A DNA stretch of 64,000 nt from positions 6,031 to 70,030 of the forward strand of contig NMRB01002100.1 in the NCBI GenBank assembly GCA_002633025.1. The letters run 5' to 3'. Positions 34,127 to 45,785 of the stretch are shown piece after piece. Origin of the DNA: Notospermus geniculatus. Taxonomy: Eukaryota > Nemertea > Pilidiophora > Heteronemertea > Lineidae. Each line of letters starts with the position of its first letter. Position 1 is the stretch's first letter. A model generated the notes under the pieces. The model ran no database searches, was not told the origin of the DNA, and was given only the letters and a program-made list of their open reading frames with translations. The translations under genes and the position numbers were made by a program.

Positions 34127-34640
34127 TGAGGTTTCGCAAACTGACGAACACGAAGTATACGAAATTGGACTTACATGTAAAGGCTAGTTTATACTTCGAC
34201 GCAAGACCATCGGCGTCCGACGCACGATCAAAATCTGTACGCCGACATAAGCCTACTTCATTTAGGTCGGCGTCCAGATTTTGATCGCGCGTCGGACGCT
34301 GATGGTCGTGCGTCGAAGTATAAACTAGGCTTAATGTATTTCTGGCGATGGTTGGTACCAAATATTTCCCTGCCGCCACTGCGTCTTTTAGCAGATCATG
34401 TAAGACCGAGAGATGTTTGGTGCATGTTGAACTTCTTAGATACGAAGTGGAAACGAAAGATAAATTTCAAAGTTTAATATACACCGTAAGTCTGTCGGTC
34501 CAACGTCATACGCTAAAAGACGCTCTTGCAGCAGGCGATATTTGTGGTATCAACCATCTCCTGGAATACATTACGTCATGGAAATGAAGTCCAATTTCGT
34601 ATTTCGTACTTCGTATTTCATCAGATTTGCGAAACCTCAC
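34127..34640. mobile_element. GTGAGGTTTCGCAAA foldback element, copy A allele
   Basis: Present at the same site in both copies (34127-34640 and 46307-46908). In copy A it carries a TTA-flanked insertion at 34174-34330; in copy B a different TTA-flanked insertion at 46463-46699. Confidence 0.85.
34174..34330. mobile_element. TTA-target foldback (AAGGCTAGTTTATAC), copy A only
   Basis: AAGGCTAGTTTATACTTCGA and its inverse GTATAAACTAGGC are flanked by TTA. Copy B reads GGACTTAATGTATT at the empty site. The arms (ATTTTGATCGCGCGTCGGAC and its inverse) are about 60 bases. Confidence 0.9.
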
Positions 34641-34890
34641 TAATACTGCAATTCCACCGCCGAGGGCGGAGACACTACCGGATTTTTCGTTTCTTCGATT
34701 AAAACTTAATTGTAATATGAAAGAGTCCGCTTAGAGTCATGACTTTTCATGACGATTGACTGTAACGGTTGCCAATTTCTTGCACAAGACCCGTGCGGGT
34801 CGGTCCCAGGAAATGCCCACAATCTGAAACGAAATGGTCGCACAACCAAAACATCCCCTCCCCCTTTATCGCTGCGAAAGGCCTACCATT

Positions 34891-35008
34891 GGGTCATATG
34901 AATAAAGACTAGTAAATGCTTTTACTTGAATTTTACAATACAAATGCACCAAGCAATGCTCTATGAATTTGAAGTAAAAGCATTTGCTAGTCTTTATTCA
35001 TATGACCC
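34891..35008. mobile_element. GGGTCATATGAATAAAGAC foldback, copy A only
   Basis: A near-perfect palindrome: GGGTCATATGAATAAAGACT and its inverse, with AAATGCTTTTACTT arms, is flanked by ATT. Copy B is empty at 47155-47157. Fragments of the same family lie at 42062-42150 and 52272-52360. Confidence 0.9.
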
Positions 35009-35070
35009 ATTGTGTGCAGCTGCTGTTTTACGTCTGCCATGGAGGCGATATTCGAACTGCGGTATTGTCC

Positions 35071-35200
35071 AGGGCCGACCGAATCGAAACTACGATAGCA
35101 CAACAGGGCCTATCAGAGAAACTCTGTAATGGTAAAAGCCATTGCATACCTCTCTGTTAGGCACTGTTAGTGCTATCGGAGTTTCGATTCGGTCGGCCCT
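35071..35200. mobile_element. AGGGCCGACCGAATCG foldback, copy A only
   Basis: AGGGCCGACCGAATCGAAAC and its inverse enclose about 90 bases. Copy B lacks it near 47207. Confidence 0.8.
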
Positions 35201-35475
35201 GCTTAGGATCTTATTGACGAGTACATAGAGTACATTATGTATTTTTCCCAACAACTCTGGTATACTCTACTTTATTCATTTACGATGCAGGGCGGGTGTG
35301 TCCCATTCGCTACCCTGCTACTTTTTACACTGACGTACAAATATTGTTTGCTTTTCTCATGAAGGGTTATTAAAACAATATTCCCGTGATAAATATGGTA
35401 AAACAACACAAGTGCACCTGTGAATATCCAAGGAAATTTGTTAAAGAATTAAATATCCGTATTTTGCACCACTAA

Positions 35476-35720
35476 AGGCCGGTCTACACGATCATACATT
35501 TGTTCAAAACATCATCGTACATTTGTATGATGATGTCCAAGCTTGTTGTGGATTTCCGTCTACACAGTGCAGCTAAAAGTTTGAACATCATCATACGTGT
35601 TGGATGCTATTCAAGCTTGTTGGCAAAACGGTCCACACCGATCATACATTTGTCCATGAACATCATCATACAAATGTATGATGATGTTTTGAACAAATGT
35701 ATGATCGTGTAGACGGGCCT
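35476..35720. mobile_element. TAA-target foldback (AGGCCGGTCTACACG), copy A only
   Basis: AGGCCGGTCTACACGATCAT and its inverse GTGTAGACGGGCCT are flanked by TAA. Copy B is empty (CCACTAAGAGCAC at 47503). The arms repeat ACATCATCATACAAATG-type palindromes; the Met/Ile-rich frame across it is an artefact. Confidence 0.9.
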
Positions 35721-36027
35721 TAAGAGCACAATTTTCAAAACTGATTACGCAAATTAGCCGACAAGGCCGTGTCGTCTTTGTGAACTGTTTGGGAGCTATG
35801 GTAACGTTCGTGTCGATTCGATAATTGCTTCGTGGGCCGGAGATGGCTGTGAACTGCGAAGGCGATGAAAGTCTTTATTACATGTACTTTCATGATGATG
35901 CTAATTTTCACATACATGTAGTATGCTCTAGGCTCCCACTTATCTGTCCCATCCTGAACTCGGAAAAAAATGACTAAATCCTAAGTTGAAGATAATGGTC
36001 TGTGGGTATGGTCAGAAACAGTGTCCT

Positions 36028-36147
36028 GGGTCCATATTCATAAAATTACTCAAGTCAAAATGTGACACTTATCCTTTGTTCAACACAAAAGATAAGTATG
36101 TACCACATTTTGACTTAAGTATACATGTAGTTTTATGAATATGGGCC
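36028..36147. mobile_element. GGGTCCATATTCATAAAA foldback, copy A only
   Basis: GGGTCCATATTCATAAAATT and its inverse TTTTATGAATATGGGCCC are seen, with arms including CAAGTCAAAATGTG. Copy B reads GTAATGTCCTGTCCAC at the empty site. Confidence 0.85.
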
Positions 36148-36491
36148 CTGTCCACTACTTACTTGTCCCAGTCCCGAGCCTGGCAGCGTGCGTGCGATAT
36201 CTTCAACTTAGGATTTTGTCTTTTTTTAGGGTCAAATACCGCGTCATCTCTCCACGTCCAACTCACAACTGATAGACGCAAATCTCACTTCCTGTTTCAT
36301 AACCCCAGGCAATCAATACCAAAATCTCAATACGCAATCACGTCGCATCTTTGATCCATTGTCGTCTGCTAAACACCAAACAAAGATGGCCGCGTCAAAT
36401 AATCATACGGTTCGGTGGCTGTGAATCGGCGGTTATTGTCCCGCGTGAAACTGCGAGATTTAACTGTGACAGAAGTTATCAAAATGTTCAT

Positions 36492-36717
36492 TGTCAGTTG
36501 GGTAAGTGGTAAAATGGATACAGATAGAGTCCAACATTGTCGAATGGGAACTCCTAACCCTAACCCCCTAATCCTAACCCTAACCCTAACCCTAATCCTA
36601 ACTAACCCTTACCCTAACCCCAACCCTAACCCTAACCCCAACCCTAATCCTAACCCTAATCCTAACTTTTGGACTCTATCTGTATCCATTCTACCATTCT
36701 CCGTTATGTCAGTTGGG
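36492..36717. mobile_element. Insert carrying telomere-like repeats, 11-bp target duplication (copy A only)
   Basis: TGTCAGTTGGG occurs at 36492-36502 and again at 36707-36717. Between them are inverted segments ATGGATACAGATAGAGTCCA and its complement around 115 bases of CCCTAA/CCTAAT repeats. Copy B has a single TGTCAGTTGGG at 48181 and no insert. Confidence 0.9.
36553..36667. repeat. Interstitial telomere-like repeat (CCCTAA)n
   Basis: About nineteen imperfect CCCTAA units with CCCCTAA and CCTAAT variants are present, all in one orientation. Confidence 0.95.
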
Positions 36718-37694
36718 ACGACCACCATTGGTGTTTATGAAGAAATAACAACGATTTACCACGCTGTGTACTTGAGGTGATTTTCAATTGTTGAGATTGC
36801 TACCGATATTATGGTATAATATGACAAATTATTGAAATAATATTACTAGATTTCGGCACTTTGAGCCACGGAAAACAAGTGAAATTTAGCAAACAGAATG
36901 TTATTTTTTGATATTGGATCCATTTTTCTTAAGTAAGCCTTGGACCTATACTCAACGTCTGTGTGGATGGGCCTGAATAAACGCGAACCGGAAAATTTTA
37001 TGCTGCGAAAAATCGAAAATTGCTGCGAAGACATTCCCTTTTAAGATGAAATTTGTATGTAGTTGAGAACATTTCAGCGTAGGTGATCTCCAAGGGGGTC
37101 GGCCCACTCTGCTAAGTGCATGTTGGGTGTGCCGCAATTAACACTTCATGTACCAGGTGAACGGTCGGGTGGGGTCGGAGGTCCGAAGGTTCCGTGTATA
37201 TCCAGAATGTTCTTAATTTTTTAGTAGAACTCTCTTATGACACCTTGGGGGCTGACGAATGCTGTCCTTATTTGGGAGCTGCCCACATTGAAGCCCAACA
37301 GTACATGTATGCGTTAGGTTTTGTATCTCGCGACGGCCGACGTAACCTTTGACCTTTAGGCAACGTCGTATATGCATGCTCGATATTAAGACTGTTCAAA
37401 TTTATCTACATGATTGTATTTGAATGAAGTTACCAATTAAGTATTGGGAGTGTTGCTACACATAAAAGAATGACTTGAAGCATGTTACCTTACCTGATGA
37501 AGGGTTTGTCACGCTATAACAGCACGTTGAACTTCTCAAGTGATGAAGGTACATGTATGGTGGCCATTTTTGTTTTGACATAGTATCAGTCCAGCCTCGC
37601 CGTTACCACTGGCTATATATAGATTGGACAGGAGACCAGTCTTATCAAGGTGGGGAGGGAGAAAGAGTCACCTAATACATACTGTTGGGCTTTA

Positions 37695-37874
37695 AAGGCC
37701 CGTTTCCACTACATCGGATTCCGCCGCGTCTTGCGGCGAGCGGAGCGGTTTTCACAGGCCTTGGGGTAATGAACAGACCATGCATTAAAGCCACTGTTCA
37801 AAGTATCCGAAACTCTGTGAAAACCGCTCCGCTCGCCGCAAACCACGGCGGGATCCGTTGGAGTGGAAACGGAC
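37695..37874. mobile_element. TTA-target foldback (AAGGCCCGTTTCCAC), copy A
   Basis: TTA then AAGGCCCGTTTCCACTACAT; arms GCGGCGAGCGGAGCGGTTTT and its inverse; the end is GTGGAAACGGAC then TTA. The copy B counterpart is 49419-49586. Relatives at 62387-62583 and 14985-15080. Confidence 0.9.
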
Positions 37875-37962
37875 TTAAAGGTAATAGAGGTCAGGATAAA
37901 ATGAAAAATGATCTCTTTGTGTCCTCAATAGAGAGGTGTCCTCCTGGCAGAGATGTCCACTA

Positions 37963-38210
37963 AAGGGCACCGCACACTGGCGATTTTTCGAGCGATTTTC
38001 TAGGCGACCGGCCTTGCGACCACAGAAGTGACTGAACATATTTTCAGTTTTTTTTTAGTTTTTATTGACTCGTTTACGACAAATGCTTCCTTGGAAGATC
38101 AGTGATGTCGTGGATGACATCACTGATCGACCTCAAAGGTAATTATCGCAGGCGACGTAGTAGTCGCATCTGTAGTCGCCCCCATTTTAGTCGCAGATGT
38201 GCGGCGCCCT
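37963..38210. mobile_element. Foldback AGGGCACCGCACACTGGCG
   Basis: AAGGGCACCGCACACTGGCG at the left and GATGTGCGGCGCCCTTTA at the right are seen. Inner arms carry GATCAGTGATGTCG and GTCGCATCTGTAGTCGC. Present in both copies (B: about 49673-49920). Confidence 0.8.
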
Positions 38211-38213
38211 TTA

Positions 38214-38326
38214 CATAGAAGTATACGGTACACGAAAACGCCGGTGAACAATGGCTTCACGGTCGTGAATCCTCGGGAAGCCATTGTCAACCGGCGTTTT
38301 CGTATACCGTATACTTCTATGTAAGG
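38214..38326. repeat. Long-arm hairpin ATAGAAGTATACGGTA
   Basis: Arms of about 50 bases (ATAGAAGTATACGGTACACG and its inverse) contain CGAAAACGCCGGTGAACAATG. It abuts the previous element, so the two may be one composite. Present in copy B at about 49924-50036. Confidence 0.85.
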
Positions 38327-38815
38327 GAAGCCTTAGGGACGTTCCACTATACGGCAACCAAATCCTAGGTCAGATCGCTGAAACGACATCGAAATTTGTC
38401 CACCCGTACTTCACGGTGCCTGCCGTTGGGCAGGTCACGACGCCAACTTTACCAAGTGCCAAAAAGATCAAAGAAAGACCGCGGGGCGATTCTTTGACTC
38501 ATCTTTATTGTCGTTTAATTGTGTCGATACGAGTTGACAAAACGCCTGTTACGAACGCTATTGTCGCAGACGATCAGCAATAACAATGTTTGTTGTCGCA
38601 ATATTATTCTCGGGATGCGCCCTCTCTTTGATAGAGGTAAACACGGGAACGGGTGACGTGACCGGACACGCTGTGCACTTTGAGTTACGATTTGATTGAA
38701 ACTGAAATTTCAGGTGCAACTTTTCACTCAGGCCATGAGGAAGGCGAATTACGTTCTTGCAGTAAAGCTAGGCCGCAGGAATACAAAACCAATGCAGTAT
38801 ATTCATGAAGCGGGG

Positions 38816-38945
38816 TTCATTGGCACACGGATTTTCTCCGTAAAAAATAGATCAAATGGACTTTTGCGTTGTCGTATCCGGAAAACTAAAGGCAAACGGA
38901 CTGAAAATGGACCGGATCCGTGCGCCAATGAACCCCGCTTCACGC
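38816..38945. repeat. Hairpin GAAGCGGGGTTCATTGGC
   Basis: GAAGCGGGGTTCATTGGCAC and its inverse lie about 90 bases apart, with CGGATTTTCTCCG near the left arm. Present in both copies. Confidence 0.75.
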
Positions 38946-39112
38946 TGCTCTCCGTCACTTGGAAGTAAAGTTTAAAACAACACACAAGGACGTTTTTCTT
39001 GCTCATTGCAGCAACAAGTAACTTTCCTTCGGGTATTTGTAAAATAAGAAACGAAACGAAACCAGAAACGAAGAAACGAAACATATAAAACATGGAACAA
39101 CCTGGTAACTGG

Positions 39113-39366
39113 GGAGCGCGGTGGCATAATGGTTAGGGCTGTGGACTCATGATCGGAAGATCGTGGGTTCGATCCCCGGCCGTGCCACTCTGTAACTCTC
39201 AACTGGCCTGAAATGTCCATCGTGTGCGCTATATTGTGGCTGCCCTTTGGTTTCTACAGAAAGGTTTCTGAATCATAGGCTGGGGTAATAATGTGTGAAG
39301 CGCTTAGAGAGCGTAATACGTTATGAAGCGCTATATAAGAACTCGCCATTATTCATTATTATTATT
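39113..39366 (+). mobile_element. tRNA-derived SINE (copy A only)
   Basis: A box TGGCATAATGG at 39122 and B box GGTTCGATCCC at 39166 are followed by a 3' part with AAGCGCTTAGAGAGCG and GCGCTATATAAGAACTC and an (ATT)n tail. The target AACTGG is duplicated at 39107-39112 and 39367-39372. Copy B has one AACTGG (50818-50823). Confidence 0.9.
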
Positions 39367-39753
39367 AACTGGAACGGGGATGACTGACATTTTGGCCCAG
39401 GCTTGGGTTTATCTTTAAGCCGCTCCTGCTGGACTGTTATGTTAATACGTCTTCTTGATACCTATCGCAACTTGGTGGATAGGAATGGGGTGCGTTCCCA
39501 GTATCTTTTATGAGGTTCGTGGAGGTTGCACAGTTCACCCAGGTCCCTGTTTTATTGGCAACTATTATAAAACACTCGACCACAGACCGTGAATGCGCCC
39601 TGGGGTCTCGTTTCTGGTTTCGTTTCGTTTCGTTTCCCTTTTTTAAAAATACCCCAACCGCATTGCTTTCACACGGGGCAACGTCATTGTATACATGTAT
39701 ATGTTGGGACTCCGGCTGTAGCGACTACCAAAAGACCCCACGAAAACAACATT

Positions 39754-39870
39754 GGCTGATATTCATAAAATGTAGCAAATGCTTTTACTTAAAGTTTTGC
39801 AGTACATTTACATTGGACATTGCTGCGCAAATCTTACGTAAACGCATTTGCTAACTTTTATGATACCAAC
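39754..39870. mobile_element. TATTCATAAAA foldback (copy A only)
   Basis: GCTGATATTCATAAAATGTA is at the left and the inverse TTTTATGATACCAAC at the right, with GCAAATGCTTTTAC and GTAAACGCATTTGC inside. Copy B is empty at about 51284. Confidence 0.75.
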
Positions 39871-40182
39871 CATTGAGTTGGTATATCTGCATAAAGAAAT
39901 AGGATTTTATTCCTTTACGATGTTAAGCGACATCGCAAAATCCTTTCAGGGATGATAGAATAAAAGGCCTACGTACCGTTAAATAATTATTAGCCTACCA
40001 GTTTATGAACGGAAGTTGGGAGACGTGTACTCGACCACCAAGACAAAATTTTAGTAGGCCTATATCTGTATGACAATGGTAATGATCATATCCGCGGCTT
40101 ATATCAGGCTGAGGGGGCCTTTATCCGGCGTCTCTACGTGTTGGCCTGGCCAGAGTAAATTTGAGCTGTACGCTTCAAAATG

Positions 40183-40641
40183 CAGAAGGCTCATTCAATC
40201 TTCAAGCTTGAATCCGGAGTTCAATCTTCAAGCTTGAACCTTCTGACAAGCTTGAACCACTGACTTCAATCTTCAAGCTTGAACCCTCAGACGTCTATCT
40301 TCAAGCTTGAACCCCGGACTTCAATCTTCAAGCTTGAACCCCGGACTTCAATCTTCAAGCTTGAACCCTCTGACTTCAATCTTCAAGCTTGAACCCCGGA
40401 CTTCAATCTTCAAGCTTGAACCAGGGACTTCAATCTTCAAGCTTGAACCCTGGCTGGACTTCAATCTTCAAGCTTGAACCATGGCTTACTTCAAGCTTGA
40501 AGATTGAAGTCTGAGGGTTCAAGCTTGAAGATTGAAGTCAAGCCAGGGTTCAAGCTTGAAGATTGAATTCAGAGTTAGTTCAAGCTTGAAGATTGAAGTT
40601 CTACTTCAAGCTTGAAGATTGAAGATTGGATGAGCCTTCTG
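40183..40641. mobile_element. Foldback element made of HindIII palindrome units (copy A only)
   Basis: Ends CAGAAGGCTCAT and ATGAGCCTTCTG enclose about eleven forward and five inverted units of about 27 bases, each with TCAATCTTCAAGCTTGAA. Copy B lacks it at about 51634. Confidence 0.95.
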
Positions 40642-41321
40642 GGCTTTCGTAAAAATGTCACTGAATCACTTCACCGACTACCTTCCCAACGAAGCCGGCG
40701 GTCTTTCTTACCATATACCGGTGTAAACGTAAGAAGATCTTAACTCTATTAAGGTTGACCTTTATCTATTGTTTTCAGGGCCGAATACGAAAGCTTAAAG
40801 GGACCCTAGAGGCACTTTGCTAATGGGCTACTAACAGTACTGCCACTACGAAACAGGTGGCGCTAGTAACGTCAACTCATGACTTGTGGATCAAATGTTG
40901 ACACTGATGAAATTTTGCTTCAAAAATGATGCCCCAGTTGGATCCTCATGCCACCAATTCTGTGTTAGTAATCATATCAATATGCCACTAAAAACCTGCC
41001 TCCAGAGGCGCTTTAAAATCGACCTTGTAGTTAAGGAGGCTTCTAGGATACGGGCCATGGTCTTTAGACAGCTGTCTATTGTATGGAAACACTGGGAGAT
41101 GGGGAATCTAGAAGACCTTACACCGGTCCGTCACTCCCGATGCGATGGCCTGGTGAGCCCCCGAGCTCACGTCGAGATTGTTCTAGGCCCACTTTAGAGA
41201 GTATGCAGGTGACATATATTTGTTACATAATATAAATTTCGCAATCAAACTTCCCAAGCATTTGATGCGACCACTCCTTCGGCCCACGCTTTTATGTAAG
41301 TTCAGTGGAGGGCAATAAAGA

Positions 41322-41831
41322 GGTTAAGAAATCAAACGATGAACGTTAACTTTACGATAACGTTATTTTTCGTACTACACATTCATCAGATTTTATATAG
41401 CATTTTCGGGATACAAATAACGACGTCGTTAACCTCCCTAATAGCAAAAATAGATAAGCGAGCGAGGGAGTTTAAGAAATCAAACGGCAGACGTTAACTT
41501 AATACGACAACGTTATTTTTCATCCTGCGAATTCACCAGATTATATATTGCATTTTCAGTACAAAAAATAACGTTGTCGTAAAGTTAACGTTTATCGTTT
41601 GATTTCTTAAACTCCCTAATATAAGTTCACCGACGACTTTTCAAAGATGGGATGATGAAACAAAACCACTTTAGAGCTATTACGGAGGTTTAGAAATCAA
41701 ACGATAAACGTAAACGTTAACGACAACGTTATTTTTGTACCGAAAATGCAATATAAAATATGCTTATGTATAGTATGAAAATAATGTTGTCGTAAAGTTT
41801 ACGTTTGCCGTTTCATTTCTAAACCTCCCTA
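41322..41831. mobile_element. Three GGGAGTTTAAG-family foldback elements
   Basis: Units at about 41322-41434, 41467-41618 and 41685-41831 carry AAATCAAACGATAAACGTTA arms. The third is absent from copy B. Confidence 0.8.
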
Positions 41832-42164
41832 TTTTTTAATGATACTGTCGTATATTGCCGAATCAAGCAAGGGGTCATTCCGTTTTCATCTTCAATCAAC
41901 GTGAACCTGCGGGGGGAGCTCTCGCGACAGCTGACCTTATTTCGGTAGATGTCACCAGTCCTCGTATTGGCTCATGGACCCACGCGTCATGCTTGACGCA
42001 AAGGCCGGGGATTTCTAACCGCGTCGCTGATTGGCCAACAGGGAATGACGTTACGGCCGATTTCTTGGGTCATAAAGTCGAGTAAATGCTTTTACTTGAA
42101 TTTTGCAAAACAAATGCACTAGGCAATGCTGTACAGATCTGAAGTTTTACCCTTATGGAAATCT

Positions 42165-42290
42165 TCATCTTACCATGGTAATTTCGAACGGTAAAGGACA
42201 GTTTACCATGGTATAATTGGCTTCCACCATGGTAAACCTTCTTTTACCGTTCGAAATTATATATACCATTCACCATGGTAAAATGGAGAA
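42165..42290. repeat. TTTACCATGGTA palindrome cluster
   Basis: Five ACCATGGTA palindromes lie inside an outer inverted pair (AATTTCGAACGGTAAA and TTTACCGTTCGAAATT). Present in both copies (B: 52373-52497). Confidence 0.8.
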
Positions 42291-42540
42291 TATTTTTTAT
42301 AAGGATTGACGCCTAAGAAATACCGAGTTCACGTAAAGTTCAACGGAAACAATCTACGGAACAAAATTAAATGTGGGCGATATGAATAAAAACGTGTTAA
42401 TGCGTAGCCTACATTTCTTTCCAGCTGTGAGTGTGCAAATTATCGGGGAGATTTGTACAAAGACTGAATTAAACGTGCAGGCCTACCAGACTTTATGCAC
42501 ACCAGAAATATACACCAAAATTGTAAGGTTACAGAGGTCT

Positions 42541-42700
42541 GGCATTGCCGGGGTCCAGCTTCTCCTTTTGATGATGGTTGGCATTTAATTGCTGACCCCA
42601 CAGCAAGATGTTGATATTCTCAAATGGAAGTCCTGACACTGACGCTTTTGATATGGAGGAGCTAGATCCCAGTGGCAAAGCCAGGCGCTTTGTGACATTG
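42541..42700. repeat. CGGGGTCCAGCTTCTCC module, second copy in unit A
   Basis: A diverged repeat of the first 150 bases of copy A (32156-32300). Copy B has the same pair at 44803 and 53049. Confidence 0.75.
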
Positions 42701-43527
42701 CAGCTGCGACTTTGGTGTACATGTACATGTACATACATGAACATGTTCTGTAGGCCTACTTTTGATACTTCCCAATGTCGTGTCTTTCGGAAATTTTCAT
42801 TAAATATTCTCAAATTGGACCTTGAAATTGAAATTGTATCGTTCTTTGAATGCTAAATGGTTCCATTCTCAGGTAAAGGTAGGGAATGGTTAAAGGCTGA
42901 CAAACATTTGCGCATGCGCCGTGTATTTGTTCCACATACCAGCGTGCTCTGAGTAATCTATTGACTTAAAAATTCCAATCATAACCAAAATTGGCTAAAA
43001 TCATTTGATAAAGGATTTAGTCAATCAGCTTTTGTTTGATTCGAGTAATTTTGAGATTAAATATATATACATGTAATGTACATTCTGAAATTCCTTCAGA
43101 GGCGCGCGCGGGACGCGTCGTATTTGTTGACAAATTGTTTACAAAATATTTAAGTTGTCAGCGCAGGAATAAAGACAAGGCGGAATATGAGGGAGACCAA
43201 ATTTACAGTATTTTTATTTTAAAAAATTTGTTTTGAAATTCAGTTTGTAAATTTGCTCGAATATTTTAAAAATTCTTCGGGGGTTTAATTGGGTACTACA
43301 TGTAACTAGTAATCACTACTGAGTAGCCTACTGAACGATGCACTTGGCAGTACGTTCACTTGCCCCCCCCCCCGGTCTCGGGAGGTTACGATACGCGACC
43401 GAGAACTAGGTCTAGGTCTATAGAATGAAACTGTGGGGATGACTTCAAATTGTTCTCATTCTCAGAAGTCGGTTGAAAAATTAGACTTGGCCCAGTCGTG
43501 TTCCTCAGACATGATGACAATCCACCC

Positions 43528-43563
43528 GTAGCACTTCGGGTCTTTCCGTCATTCTTCGCTGAG
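43528..43563. repeat. CACTTCGGGTCTTTCCG block, copy 1
   Basis: A block of about 35 bases is nearly identical at 55482-55516 (copy B) and, outside the duplication, at 59532-59566. Confidence 0.7.
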
Positions 43564-43656
43564 CACAGTTTCAAGCTCTGCGTTGAGAGTAGATGACAAT
43601 CATCCCCTGGTGAAATATTCAAGCTTTGATGACGCGAAGAAGGATTCGCATCTCTC

Positions 43657-43657
43657 G

Positions 43658-43698
<41 letters not shown>
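43657..43698. repeat. (GTT)n microsatellite
   Basis: About fourteen GTT units. Copy B has only about eight at 55612-55635, a length difference between the copies. Confidence 0.95.
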
Positions 43699-44217
43699 CT
43701 TCGATAAATTCACTCTGTACAACACTGGCGAATTCAAAAACAAGGGAACCAATCAGAGCGCTTGTTACTCTGTAACAATTGTTCTGATTGGGAATGAGAG
43801 AAGAAGCCTGATTGGTTCATAAGGTAAACAAAAGGGGAAAACACTTGAGTGGTCGATATTGTCACCTGACCACCAGACAGTTTGTACAACTTCTTGCAAC
43901 AGTTCCTTCATGTGGTTATGGCGCAGTGTTCCCGTGACTGTGTTCTGGACAAAATAAACATGTGTCAGATCTGAAAATTAAACGGAAAATCTCCAAAAAA
44001 TAAACAAGGAAACGTTAGCTCTCGGGATATGGCCGACTTAATGACGTCCAATAACCTAACAAGACTAACATTGAAATGCTAATATGGCGCCCGAAGCTAT
44101 TAACCAGAGTTCCTGCATAACACGCCAATAGGGAAAACCGTGATATTTGCTGCTGAATACCACTGGGTCGATTTTGCGTCCTACCCCACAATTATATCGT
44201 AATAATTCCTGGTGTAA

Positions 44218-44802
44218 NAATAAAATCGGATAACCTTCGATAAAGATGAACTTCTGGTGAATAACCTTAATAAATCAAAAGTAGATATCCATTTGCTGCT
44301 TCGGATTTCTTCTGGGCCCATAATATTCCTTAGTTGACCTAAAAATTGCGTTTAATGCCCTGTGCATCCGCCATATCCAATACACGGGAGAATAACACAG
44401 GCAGGACGAGCCTATTATTGGAAGGCGTAGGGGTTTCAGGATTGTTAGGTATAAATCAACATCACAAACGAACTGCTGTTTGCGTAAAATGATACATTTT
44501 GTGGGAAGGAGGTTACAAATAAACTAGCCGCTTTTTGAGAGAAAGTATGAATTATTAATGTAGATAACTCTTATGAAAGGCCTAGTTAGAAATCAGCACG
44601 CCTAGCCTGCCTCCCATGTGAATAATGAGTCGATCATCACCACGTGGGTGAACAAAGCAGGCAGAATTCTACACACCGGTCGTCGAGTGTAGGTATAATC
44701 GCCTCCTGGATGAGCACTGCCTGGATTCTACGTGTAGTGCCATAACTTCTCTGGTGGCAAAGCAATGAACTATCCTTAGGACCATGTCGGGTATTGGAAG
44801 TA
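44218..44802. other. Spacer between the two 12-kb copies
   Basis: It starts at a single N and contains no gene or recognised element. Confidence 0.6.
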
Positions 44803-45785
44803 ATTGTCGGGGTCCAGCTTCTCCTGTTGGTGATGGTCGACATTGCTGACCACATAGCAGGCTGTTGATATCTTCGAATCGAAATCCTGACACTGACGCT
44901 TTTGATATGATAATGTTGGAAGAGCTACAAGTGGTAAGCTAGGTCTCTCTGGCCATACAACTGCAATTTTGGTGTATAAACTTGGCTCAAGTCTTCCGTA
45001 GATCCAAGTCGTTCCGTAGATCTAACAACGAATGACTTTTTTAATGCGAATGCGACTCATGACATTCCAGGTGCCTGAAAGCCCCAGTAACTTTAAGGGT
45101 AGGCCAATCCTTTGTCATGGTGATTGTGAACAATAGGTTGCCCGCAAATGGACAATAGTTTACGCACACCGTGCGTAATGTTAGGAGACCTTCGTGAATA
45201 TAAGTCCCTGGAGAGCATTTTGTGCACGTACAACGACCATATCACCTCGTTTCCGCCTCAATTTGCGATCACCCCGAAGCATCCTTCGACAACCTTCACT
45301 CATTTCATCGAGCTGGACCCAAGGGCTGTGTAAACACTGTCATACACGCGTACTTCTCCGGGTAGTTTTAGTGAAAAACTACAACATAGAACGAATTGCC
45401 ACAACACATATTTAGAGAAAGTGAAAGTGTCTTATTGTTTTGGCCAAACGGAGAATAAAGGAACAAAAACGTTTGAAATGTTACGTTTACTTTTGGTAGG
45501 CATATCTTCGACATTTCTCAAAGCGTGCCATCTTTTACCTATTGTTCAAGATCAAAAGACGAGTTTATAAAAATACCCAACATTTGTTTTACTGCTGAAG
45601 ATACGGATTGGTCCTTCGGCTCTGTTTAGCTTCCAGTAGGCACAAAACAAAAGGTTCTATTTGGAAAAGTTCGTCTCGAGAGCTGAAGCAGAAAAAATGA
45701 CATCAACCTCGCCACCAGTGATATTTGCTGCGATCAAAGTAAGCCCTGGTGCACGCTATATCCAAGGCATCATGTCCTATTCATT

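Larger units (their letters stand above)
32159..44217. repeat. 12-kb duplication, copy A
   Basis: Collinear with 44803-56174 in the same orientation. Anchors: ATTGTCGGGGTCCAGCTTCT at both left ends, TTCCTGGTGTAA at both right ends, and long nearly identical runs such as 37441-38970 with 49165-50680. A gap of 26 N lies at its left edge and a single N (44218) at its right edge. No convincing gene is seen inside; the open frames shared by both copies fall mostly in foldback elements. Confidence 0.95.

Noticed and set aside
36415-36780. 121-codon Pro/Asn/Leu repeat frame
   Set aside because: It reads through the telomere-like repeat.
38284-38583. 99-codon frame conserved in both copies
   Set aside because: Starts inside a hairpin arm; conservation reflects the recent duplication only; no splice sites or domain.
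40183-40641. CRISPR-like array of 27-base repeats
   Set aside because: Units are contiguous palindromes with only short linkers and an inverted half, and the host is an animal.
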